A stretch of DNA of 64,000 nucleotides, from assembly GCA_937886715.1 (NCBI GenBank), contig CAKZZD010000017.1:62001-126000 (forward strand), written 5' to 3'. The translations under genes and the position numbers were made by a program. Source of the DNA: an uncultured Bacteroidales bacterium (GTDB lineage Bacteria > Bacteroidota > Bacteroidia > Bacteroidales > P3). Under the pieces are notes generated by a model that saw only the letters and a list, made by a program, of their open reading frames with translations, made no database searches and had not been told where the DNA came from. Below, in pieces: positions 25,818-33,165 of the stretch (positions within the stretch are counted from its first letter, which is position 1; the number at the start of each line of letters is the position of its first letter).

Positions 25818-26386
25818 GACTGTTGCTGGCATCGAAGTCGCCCCGCCGTCGCCAGCTGCTGGCGGCAATGGATGTTCCGGTTGCTTTTGTTGATGTCGAT
25901 GTCGACGAGCATTTGGATGCCGATGTGGATGCGTCGGCAAAGGCTGAGTTGTTGGCCCGAAAGAAATCGATGGCCTACGACGTGACGCAGATGTCGGACG
26001 GCGATGTGCTGGTGACGGCCGACACGGTGGTAGTGCACGATGGTGTGGCTATGGGCAAGCCCGGCACGCGAGGCGAGGCAATGGCCATGTTGCATGACCT
26101 GTCGGGGAGGAAGCACACGGTCTATACCGGGGTGTGTCTGCGTTCGGCCGACCATATGGTGTCGTTCACCGAGGCCACCGATGTGCATTTCCGCTCGCTC
26201 GGTGACGACGAAATAGCCTATTATGTCGACCACTACCGTCCCTATGACAAGGCCGGCTCCTATGGCATCCAGGAGTGGATCGGAATGGTGGGCATCGAGA
26301 GAATCGAAGGGTGCTATTATAATGTGATGGGGCTGCCTGTGGCAAGGCTCTACGAGACGTTGATGAAGAGATTTTCGTCGAGGTAG
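25814..26386 (+). CDS. maf: Maf family nucleoside triphosphate pyrophosphatase
   Basis: A 190-residue cytosolic house-cleaning enzyme that hydrolyses dTTP/UTP or modified nucleotides to monophosphates. The N-terminal phosphate loop LLLASKSPRRRQLL, the metal-binding TADTVV and GKPGTRGEA motifs, and YDKAGSYGIQEW (the YxKAGxYxxQ block) are all present. Its start overlaps the previous stop. Its last 37 bp run antisense into the end of recQ, an overlap of convergent coding ends. Confidence 0.96.
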   Translation: MRLLLASKSPRRRQLLAAMDVPVAFVDVDVDEHLDADVDASAKAELLARKKSMAYDVTQMSDGDVLVTADTVVVHDGVAMGKPGTRGEAMAMLHDLSGRKHTVYTGVCLRSADHMVSFTEATDVHFRSLGDDEIAYYVDHYRPYDKAGSYGIQEWIGMVGIERIEGCYYNVMGLPVARLYETLMKRFSSR

Positions 26387-28257
26387 AGTTCGCCGCGGTC
26401 GATCATCCTGCTTACGGTTTCTTCCACCATGGAGTAGTCCTTGACCTTGAGCAGTTCGCAAAGGTTTCGGATGTTCAATCGGTTTTTCGTCAGCAGGGCA
26501 AGGATTGCCTGCTCGAGGCCGTCGCTCGTGGCATCTTGCCTGGTGCAGACGTCGCACATGCCGCAGTCGGCCTGGAGGTCGGTTTGCCCGAAATATGCCA
26601 GCAGTTGTCGGCTGCGGCACACGCCGTTGTTTTGTATGTAGCCGATCATGGCGTTGAGGCGTTCTGAAGCTTTTTGTTTCAGCACGTCGTAGTTTTGCTC
26701 GTTGAGGTGGATGGAATGTTCGTCGATGCGTGGCGAGGTGAATATGATCTGCGGTGCTTTCGGGCAGGGCTTATATTCGACGATGTGCATGGCATGCAGC
26801 TGGTTGAGCATCTGGATGATGTTTGCGGTGTCGGACAGGCAGCGCGAGGCGATTTTCCGTTCGTTGATGGCGACGTTGACCGACGAGATGCCCGGATACA
26901 TGCGCAGGATTTCAAACAGCAGGTTGCCTAGCCGCAGATGGTCCACCTGGAATCGGTAGAGCTCGTCACGTTTGGCGATGACGCTCAGCGTGGACGACGT
27001 TTCGTCGCGTTCCGGAATGGAGATGAGGCCCTCGCGCTCAAGAAAGCGACATGCATTGTAGAATTCCACCGGCTTGAGGTTGTAGTTGCTGCATATAGTT
27101 TCGATGGCGAAGTCGGCCTGTGTGTTGAGGCCCGAGCCTGTGGGAATCTGATAGTGGTTGCAGAGGGCGCGGTAGACGTTGCGGATGTATTTGAGTGAGG
27201 GAAATTCCGACATGTGGTTCTGCCGGAGGATGTTGATGGCGGATGGCGAGGCGAACAGATAGCAGTGGGCCGGCAGCCCGTCGCGACCGGCACGCCCTGC
27301 CTCTTGGAAATAGGCTTCGATTGAGTTGGGTATGTCGTAGTGTATGACAAACCGCACATCGGGTTTGTCGATGCCCATGCCGAAGGCATTGGTGGCCACC
27401 ATCACGCGGCGTTGCCCCTGCATCCATAGGCGCTGACGGTTGTCGCGGTCGGCGGCATCGAGCCCTGCATGATAGAAGGTGGCGGAGACATTGTTGGCAT
27501 TCAGCATGTCGGACAGCTCTCGTGTGGCACGACGGCTGCGGGTGTATATGATGCCAGTGCCCTCGGTTTGGCGCACAATGCGCAGGATGCGGGCCGTGCG
27601 GTTTTCGTCATAGACGACGCTGTAGTCCAGATTTTCACGATAGAAGCTCGACTGGAACCGCTGCACGTGTGTCATCTTCAACTGGCGGACAATGTCGTCG
27701 AGCACCTCCGGCGTGGCGGTGGCGGTGAGGGCTATCAAAGGCGCGGTGGGGTGGTACTGCCGGATGTCGGCGATGTGGAGATAGGGTGGGCGGAAGTCGT
27801 AGCCCCATTGCGAGACGCAGTGGGCTTCATCCACAGCGATGAGTGATATCTTCATCTGCCGCAGGTGCTCGATGAATGAGCGTTGCTGCAGCCTTTCGGG
27901 CGAGACGTACAGAATCTTGATTTTCCCGAAATGACAGTTGTTGAGTACCACATCCACCGCGTGGGAACTCATGCCGGAAACGATGCATGCCGCTTTGATG
28001 TGTAGGTCGCCCAGCTGCTGCACCTGGTCTTTCATCAGGGCTATCAGCGGCGAGATCACCAGGCACATGCCCTCCATCATCAGGGCCGGAAGCTGGTAGC
28101 AGACAGACTTGCCTCCACCGGTTGGCAGCAATGCTGTGGTGTCGTGTCCGCTTAGTACAGAATCGATGATCTGCTCCTGCAGCGGACGGAATGAGGTATG
28201 CCCCCAGTAGTGTTCAAGCAGCGACCGTTTCTTATCTGATGATGGTGACGGTGCCAT
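26350..28257 (-). CDS. recQ: ATP-dependent DNA helicase RecQ
   Basis: A 635-residue 3'-5' helicase for recombination and replication repair. Motif 0 is FRPLQEQIIDSVL, Walker A TGGGKS, motif II VDEAHC, motif IV-VI region ATNAFGMGIDKPDVRFVIHYD and QEAGRAGRDG. The zinc element is CRSRQLLAYFGQ...CGMCDVC. The winged-helix region lies between about 400 and 510. No HRDC domain is evident; the C-terminus ends in a short helical domain (about 590-635). The likely start at 28257 gives a 26-nt overlap with the upstream T9SS gene; no ATG, GTG or TTG codon lies between there and the conserved sequence. Confidence 0.94.
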   Translation of the reverse strand: MAPSPSSDKKRSLLEHYWGHTSFRPLQEQIIDSVLSGHDTTALLPTGGGKSVCYQLPALMMEGMCLVISPLIALMKDQVQQLGDLHIKAACIVSGMSSHAVDVVLNNCHFGKIKILYVSPERLQQRSFIEHLRQMKISLIAVDEAHCVSQWGYDFRPPYLHIADIRQYHPTAPLIALTATATPEVLDDIVRQLKMTHVQRFQSSFYRENLDYSVVYDENRTARILRIVRQTEGTGIIYTRSRRATRELSDMLNANNVSATFYHAGLDAADRDNRQRLWMQGQRRVMVATNAFGMGIDKPDVRFVIHYDIPNSIEAYFQEAGRAGRDGLPAHCYLFASPSAINILRQNHMSEFPSLKYIRNVYRALCNHYQIPTGSGLNTQADFAIETICSNYNLKPVEFYNACRFLEREGLISIPERDETSSTLSVIAKRDELYRFQVDHLRLGNLLFEILRMYPGISSVNVAINERKIASRCLSDTANIIQMLNQLHAMHIVEYKPCPKAPQIIFTSPRIDEHSIHLNEQNYDVLKQKASERLNAMIGYIQNNGVCRSRQLLAYFGQTDLQADCGMCDVCTRQDATSDGLEQAILALLTKNRLNIRNLCELLKVKDYSMVEETVSRMIDRGELYLDENLFINVS

Positions 28258-31171
28258 GCATGTTGCGAAGTTCGTTGACTCCGGGTTTGCGGTAGTTGCA
28301 CACATAGACGTAGGCTCCCTGCGGGCAGGGCTGGCCATTCGACGTGCCGTCCCATTCGAAGTTCGGGTCGTCGGACTCATACACCAGCATGCCGCTGCGG
28401 TTGTAGATGCCTATGTGGAAATATTCGTATTCGGCCAGTGCGAAGAGCTTGAACTTCGAGTTGACGTCGTTCGAAGTAGGCGTGATGGCATTCGGGAACC
28501 AGGCTGTGTAGAGGTACACCGGTATCGAGAAGTAGTAGTCGGTGGGGCAGTTCAGCTCGTTGAAGGATGTCAGCAGCACATACACCGAGTCTTTGCCGAG
28601 AGCCTCTTCGAAGGTGTGCACCACCTGCTTGCCGTCGACACGCTCGCTGTTGTTGAACAGCCACGACGAGGCCACGCTGTACTGCGATTCGTCGCGGAGT
28701 GTAAGTGTGGGGTTGTCGCTGTCAACCGCACTCGGCGACAGGCCAACTTTCGACACCGGCAGGGGATACACGGTGATGGTCTGAGTCAGGGGACTGGCGT
28801 CGCAGTTGTTGGCACCGTGGCCCACCATGGTGTAGACGGTGGTCACATCGGGGCTGACGTGGATCTCGGCCAGCGAGTCTTGCCCGGCCAGCGTCGGGTC
28901 CTCAGGCTGTGCGGTCCAGGTGAAATGGTCGGCATTGAATCCGGTGATAATCGCCGTGTCGGTGGGACAGATGCGTGCTGAGGTGGGGAACACGCTCAGT
29001 TTCGGTTTCACCAGGTAGGCATGTACACTGTCCCATGCCACACATCCCTGCGGGCTGGTCACCTTCACATAGTACACGGACGTGTCGGCGTAGGGCTCTA
29101 CTGCCAGATGGTCGCCTGCGGGCAGGCCACCGGTGATGGTGCCGTAGGTGCGTGACCATTCGTATGTGCAACTGTCCACTCCCACAGCGCGCACCGTGGC
29201 ATCCGTCTGGCTGCCTTGGCACACGATGGTGTCGCCGGTCACCTCAAGTTCGGGATGCAGGAACACGGCCACCGTGTCGTACGCTGTGTCGGAGCACCAG
29301 ATCGTATCGGTCGTCAAGTAGGGGTTGACGTAGTACAAGCCATTGAAGTCGACCAGCTTGATGGGCTCCACGGCATGCGTGAATCCACGGTTGATGATCT
29401 GGTATTCGTTGTTGCGGTCGATCACCGAGTCCACGACCGTGCCGGTCGAGTCGGCCGAGTTCAGAAAGTACCATTTCCGCAGCGTCACATCGCGCGTGGT
29501 GTCGGCAAGGCGCGTCTCGTCGGCGTCGCAGAGCACGCGGTTCGAGATGGTCATTCCGGCACGCGGATTCTGTATGGGTTTGACGTTATAGATAGCTTCT
29601 GAATAGCACCCTTCATCGATGGTGTTGGTGCGCACAAGGATGCTGCGCACGTTGGTGTTGTGGGTCACATACACACCGCTTTGCCCTGTGAATGTGGTGT
29701 CGGCCGCTCCCGTGCCGTCGGCATTGTTGTAGCAGGTCCACACCGTAGTGCTGTCGATCACGCGTGTCGGGTCGCCCGGCACATAGCTCCGGTTGTTCAG
29801 CACGATGGTGCCGTCGCACATCGACAGGCTGTCGATTTCCATCGTGGGCTTGGTGTTCTGCACGTTGACATACAACGGGCTCCAGAAAGGTTTCGACGGG
29901 TCGATGGCCGACATCATGTTGCAGCGGAACGTCTGGTAGTTGCCCACCGAGTCGGTCAGCATTATCGGCGTATGTGCTGCATTGGGACGGTAGTTCACAC
30001 GGAAATCGCCCGCCTGCACGTGGTATTGCCACAACCCCTGTGCCTCGGTGCCTGTGGCCAGGGTGCGGAACGTGAAGTACGAGTCTTCTCCGCCCGGGTC
30101 TAGACGTGTCACAGGGTTCGAAGCTCCCCATTGCGAAGCTCCCCATTCGTATTGCAGCATGCCGCGCGGCGCCGACAGGGTGGTCACGTCGGTCGACATG
30201 CCTGGGGGACAGCCCGACGACACAATCGTCATCGGCCGGCACTCGCCAGCCACATAAGAATAGGCGAAGTGGGCGCTGTAGGCGCAGTCGCCGTTCAGCA
30301 CCTCGATGCGAAGCTGCTGGTACAGATAGCTCGAAAGGTTGATCACCACCTTCGCCCAGTCTTTATAGTAGATATATGTGCCGCTGAAATTCACCTCGTG
30401 CCAGCCCACGGAATCGAAACTCGACTGCGGAATCATCGTGCCGTACGAGCCGCCCGACTCCACCGTCGCGCCATGCCCGGGAGCAGGTGTAGATGTTACA
30501 TAGTAGGCCAGCGTGTCGCTGATCTGCACCCACTGGTTCGAGGCGTTCTTTTTCATCACACGGATCACAAAAGACGGGTCGGCCTGTGTGCCATGCACCG
30601 ACGTGGAATACGGTTTCTGCACAACGCATGCGTAATAGATCACAAACAATCCGTTCTGTGGGGTGGGGGTGACCGTGTAGTACAATCCTGCCGCCTTTCC
30701 GCCGCCGCAGGCGTCACCCACACGGATACTCTTCGTCAGAGCCGTGTTGATGTCTTGGTCAGTCGTGTTGAACTGCGTGGGCACAAAAGGCAGGTGGTTC
30801 AGCGTCGCCGGGTCGCGGTTCACGGGATAACCGCTCACCTGGTCAGTCGTCGACATGATACGGAACTGGTTGTTCGGGTTCGGAACGCTGCTCACCACGG
30901 TCGATCCGCTGTAGGTCTCATTGGCCAGCTGTGTGCCCGATAACAGCGTCGACGATGAAAAGTTCATGCCGGTTGCCGCAGTCAGGGCATTCGGGATCAC
31001 ATTGTCTGTTCGTGTGCCCACTTGTCCTTGATACATCAAGAAATTGGATGGGTTGTTCCATCCCGGGCAAGCCGTAGCCTGTGTCCAGTCGTCATCCTGT
31101 GCCTGCACGTTGCACGTCATCAGGGCCATGATCGGCACAATCGCCGCGATGATGAGTTTTCTTGCGTTCAT
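28232..31171 (-). CDS. Large secreted protein with T9SS type B (gliding-motility CTD) sorting domain
   Basis: A 979-residue exported protein from ATG 31169-31171, with a signal peptide (1-24, ending CNVQAQ). Residues about 25-400 are a unique beta-rich region, then several Ig/PKD-like beta modules with phrases such as TIVCQGSQTDATVRAVG and PTSARICPTDTAIITG. The last 90 residues start YLYTAWFPNAITPTSND and contain FHIGIYNRSGMLVYES and the WDGTSNGQPCPQGAYVY motif, the hallmark of the gliding-motility-associated C-terminal (type B) domain. That domain directs type IX secretion but usually needs different attachment machinery from type A. No enzyme motif is visible; a surface structure or adhesin is likely. 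recQ follows with an overlap. Confidence 0.87.
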   Translation of the reverse strand: MNARKLIIAAIVPIMALMTCNVQAQDDDWTQATACPGWNNPSNFLMYQGQVGTRTDNVIPNALTAATGMNFSSSTLLSGTQLANETYSGSTVVSSVPNPNNQFRIMSTTDQVSGYPVNRDPATLNHLPFVPTQFNTTDQDINTALTKSIRVGDACGGGKAAGLYYTVTPTPQNGLFVIYYACVVQKPYSTSVHGTQADPSFVIRVMKKNASNQWVQISDTLAYYVTSTPAPGHGATVESGGSYGTMIPQSSFDSVGWHEVNFSGTYIYYKDWAKVVINLSSYLYQQLRIEVLNGDCAYSAHFAYSYVAGECRPMTIVSSGCPPGMSTDVTTLSAPRGMLQYEWGASQWGASNPVTRLDPGGEDSYFTFRTLATGTEAQGLWQYHVQAGDFRVNYRPNAAHTPIMLTDSVGNYQTFRCNMMSAIDPSKPFWSPLYVNVQNTKPTMEIDSLSMCDGTIVLNNRSYVPGDPTRVIDSTTVWTCYNNADGTGAADTTFTGQSGVYVTHNTNVRSILVRTNTIDEGCYSEAIYNVKPIQNPRAGMTISNRVLCDADETRLADTTRDVTLRKWYFLNSADSTGTVVDSVIDRNNEYQIINRGFTHAVEPIKLVDFNGLYYVNPYLTTDTIWCSDTAYDTVAVFLHPELEVTGDTIVCQGSQTDATVRAVGVDSCTYEWSRTYGTITGGLPAGDHLAVEPYADTSVYYVKVTSPQGCVAWDSVHAYLVKPKLSVFPTSARICPTDTAIITGFNADHFTWTAQPEDPTLAGQDSLAEIHVSPDVTTVYTMVGHGANNCDASPLTQTITVYPLPVSKVGLSPSAVDSDNPTLTLRDESQYSVASSWLFNNSERVDGKQVVHTFEEALGKDSVYVLLTSFNELNCPTDYYFSIPVYLYTAWFPNAITPTSNDVNSKFKLFALAEYEYFHIGIYNRSGMLVYESDDPNFEWDGTSNGQPCPQGAYVYVCNYRKPGVNELRNMHGTVTIIR

Positions 31172-31234
31172 AATATAATGTATATTGCTGTTTGTCAAAA
31201 AAATATGCGTATTTTGGTCACTATAGTCCAACTA

Positions 31235-31242
31235 CAAATATA
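31235..31242 (-). promoter_or_regulatory. Bacteroidetes -7 box for the type B T9SS gene
   Basis: TATATTTG on the minus strand, about 64 bp upstream of the start. The -33 region is A/T only. Nothing else is evident in the gap between here and the terminator at 31401-31434. Confidence 0.5.
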
Positions 31243-31400
31243 CTATTTTTTTAATAATAATACATTTTTTTTGATCCCTCTTTTTCGTTCATATAGACGT
31301 TTTTGATATCTCGATTGTTGCACTCATGTGTCTTTTTTTTCTAATAGCCGTCCCCGCCGCTCGTAAACATACTTCCCTGCCGCACCGGCATCCCTCCTGC

Positions 31401-31434
31401 AAAAAGCGCGGCCGCCAGAAAACTGGCGGCCGCG
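31401..31434 (-). terminator. Intrinsic terminator of the ribosomal protein operon
   Basis: Perfect 12-bp arms CGCGGCCGCCAG (31407-31418) and its complement (31423-31434) with a 4-nt loop, followed on the minus strand by T5 (31401-31405). It lies 30 bp past the rplS stop. Confidence 0.9.
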
Positions 31435-31464
31435 GATCCAAATATATCTCCTCGGAGTTGTCGA

Positions 31465-31818
31465 CTAGCGTCTCTTCTCCTTGATACGGGCTTTCTTACC
31501 GGTCAGATTGCGCAGATAGAAGATACGGGCGCGACGCACGGCACCGCGCTTGTTGATGTCGATCTGCTCGATGAACGGGCTGGCAAAGGGGAAGATACGT
31601 TCCACTCCGACGCCGTTGGCAATCTTGCGGACAGTAAAGGTCTCAGTGGCTCCGCTTCCACTGCGCTGCAGCACAACGCCCTGGAAGTTCTGGATTCTCT
31701 CTTTGTTACCTTCTTTGATTTTATAATGGACAGTGATGGTATCGCCAGCCTTGAACTCGGGGAATTCTTTGCGTTCGACCAAGTTGTCTACGTATTGCAT
31801 TAATTCGTTTTTTCCCAT
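31465..31818 (-). CDS. rplS: 50S ribosomal protein L19
   Basis: 117 residues. The signature FKAGDTITVHYKIKEGNKERIQNFQGVVL, then VERIFPFASPFIEQIDI and the basic tail YLRNLTGKKARIKEKRR identify L19, which sits at the 30S-50S interface. It closes the thrS-infC-rpmI-rplT-rplS block, 31 bp after rplT. The start could be the first ATG or the Met at residue 7; the first is given. Confidence 0.97.
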   Translation of the reverse strand: MGKNELMQYVDNLVERKEFPEFKAGDTITVHYKIKEGNKERIQNFQGVVLQRSGSGATETFTVRKIANGVGVERIFPFASPFIEQIDINKRGAVRRARIFYLRNLTGKKARIKEKRR

Positions 31819-31849
31819 GACAAATAAAACATTTTAGAGGTTTGACTAT

Positions 31850-32194
31850 TTACTTTACCATCTTGACAACAGCGGTGAAGGCCTCGGGATGGTTCATGGC
31901 GAGGTCGGCAAGCACCTTGCGGTTGAGTTCGATATTGTTTTTGTGCAGTTCGCCCATAAAAACGGAGTACGAGATACCATTCATGCGGCAACCGGCGTTG
32001 ATACGGTTAATCCACAGCGAGCGGAATTCGCGCTTCTTGTTCTTTCTGTCGCGGTAGGCGTAGGTCTGACCTTTTTCCCATTTGTTCTTGGCAACGGTCC
32101 ATACGTTTTTACCTCTGCCCCAATAACCTTTGGTGCGATTGAGGATTTTCTTTCTGCGTGCTCTTGAAGCAACAGCGTTTACTGATCTTGGCAT
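31850..32194 (-). CDS. rplT: 50S ribosomal protein L20
   Basis: 114 residues, highly basic N-terminus. It opens MPRSVNAVASRARRKKIL and contains GRGKNVWTVAKNKWEKG and LWINRINAGCRMNGISYSVFM, the L20 signature. L20 binds 23S rRNA and in some bacteria represses its own operon through the rpmI-rplT mRNA. Confidence 0.98.
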   Translation of the reverse strand: MPRSVNAVASRARRKKILNRTKGYWGRGKNVWTVAKNKWEKGQTYAYRDRKNKKREFRSLWINRINAGCRMNGISYSVFMGELHKNNIELNRKVLADLAMNHPEAFTAVVKMVK

Positions 32195-32313
32195 AATTAA
32201 TTTGTTTTTCGTTTAAGCGGCAGCACCCGGGCTGCTCTTTGGTGCTGTAAACAATGGTTAATAACTCCTGTTTCGGACTTGCATGCCGGGCGTCGGCCTG
32301 GCTGCGGTGTCCC
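32195..32313 (-). other. rpmI-rplT spacer, possible structured regulatory region
   Basis: The 119-bp spacer is longer than usual for this pair. It includes GGCAGCACCCGGGCTGC-type inverted segments (about 32219-32250) that could fold. L20 autoregulation acts on this mRNA in other bacteria, but no known L20 operator is recognisable here by eye. Confidence 0.3.
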
Positions 32314-32508
32314 TTACGCTAAAAGCATACGTTTCACGCGCTTCTCGTCGTCGCGGCTCACGAGAGTCGTGTGGTCGAGGTTGCGCTTTTGGGTAGTCTC
32401 CTTTTTGGTCAGGATGTGACTGTGGTAAGCATGCTTTCTTTTGATCTTGCCGGTGCCGGTGAAGGTAAAACGCTTCTTGGCAGCGGCTTTGGTTTTCATT
32501 CGTGGCAT
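32314..32508 (-). CDS. rpmI: 50S ribosomal protein L35
   Basis: 64 residues. It starts MPRMKTKAAAKKRFTFTGTG, continues KIKRKHAYHSHILTKKETTQKRNL and ends with basic residues, as in L35. It lies between infC and rplT in the conserved order. Confidence 0.98.
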   Translation of the reverse strand: MPRMKTKAAAKKRFTFTGTGKIKRKHAYHSHILTKKETTQKRNLDHTTLVSRDDEKRVKRMLLA

Positions 32509-32557
32509 TACTTTACTGTTTTTTTAAGATTAGACTATATTTGGATATACTTGGATT

Positions 32558-33130
32558 TCAGCTCTTTTTGGGCGCGATGATCATCAGCATGCGCTTGCCT
32601 TCCAGCCGCGGCAGCTGCTCTGGTTTGCCGTATTCGAGCAATGCTTCGGCAAATTTCAGCAGCTGGGCTTCACCCTGCTCCTTGTACACTATCGAACGTC
32701 CGCGGAAGAAAACGTCGACTTTCACCTTGTTGCCCTCTTTCAGGAAACGGATGGCATGGTTGAGTTTGAACTCAAAGTCGTGGTCGTCGGTCTGCGGGCT
32801 CAAGCGGATCTCCTTGATGACGATCTTGCTTGAGTTGGCTTTCCGTTCTTTCTCGCGCTTTTTCTGCTCGTAGAGGAACTTCTGGTATTCGATGATCTTG
32901 CACACCGGCGGGTTGGCCGTGGGCGAAATCATCACCAGGTCGAGGCCTTGGTCGTAGGCTTTGCGAAGCGCCTCGCGCGTGTTCAGGATCACGGGTTCCA
33001 TCCCGTCGCCCACTACGCGCACCATCGGCACGTCAATGCGTTCGTTGATCAGATGCTCCGGTTCTTTCTTCACCGGGCCCCGTCCCCGCGTGTTCGCTGC
33101 GGGATTGTTTGGTTTGTAAGGTGTTGCTAT
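32558..33130 (-). CDS. infC: Translation initiation factor IF-3, probable AUA start
   Basis: About 190 residues. The N domain has LINERIDVPMVRVVG and LVMISPTANPPVCKIIEYQKFLYE; the C domain has KEIRLSPQTDDHDFEFKLNHAIRFLKEGNKVKVDVFFRGR and a final KRMLMIIAPKKS. No ATG lies upstream of the conserved region; the first recognised start would be a GTG at 33073 within it. In frame 19 codons earlier is ATA (33128-33130), 9 nt after AGGAG (33140-33144), and a stop closes the frame just before. IF-3 genes are known for AUU and similar starts that let IF-3 repress itself, so AUA is the best call; the GTG (33073) is the fallback. It follows thrS by 35 bp. Confidence 0.92.
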   Translation of the reverse strand: MATPYKPNNPAANTRGRGPVKKEPEHLINERIDVPMVRVVGDGMEPVILNTREALRKAYDQGLDLVMISPTANPPVCKIIEYQKFLYEQKKREKERKANSSKIVIKEIRLSPQTDDHDFEFKLNHAIRFLKEGNKVKVDVFFRGRSIVYKEQGEAQLLKFAEALLEYGKPEQLPRLEGKRMLMIIAPKKS

Positions 33131-33144
33131 GGCTTGGTTCTCCT
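33128..33144 (-). promoter_or_regulatory. Strong Shine-Dalgarno before the infC AUA codon
   Basis: AGGAG at 33144-33140 on the minus strand, 9 nt before ATA at 33130-33128. Strong Shine-Dalgarno sequences are uncommon in Bacteroidetes, so their appearance before a rare start codon supports this start and possible autoregulation. Confidence 0.65.
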
Positions 33145-33165
33145 ATGTTAATTGATATTCTTTCC

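Noticed and set aside
25778..26620. 280-codon minus-strand frame across maf
   Set aside because: Shadow of maf and recQ coding; no protein-like pattern.
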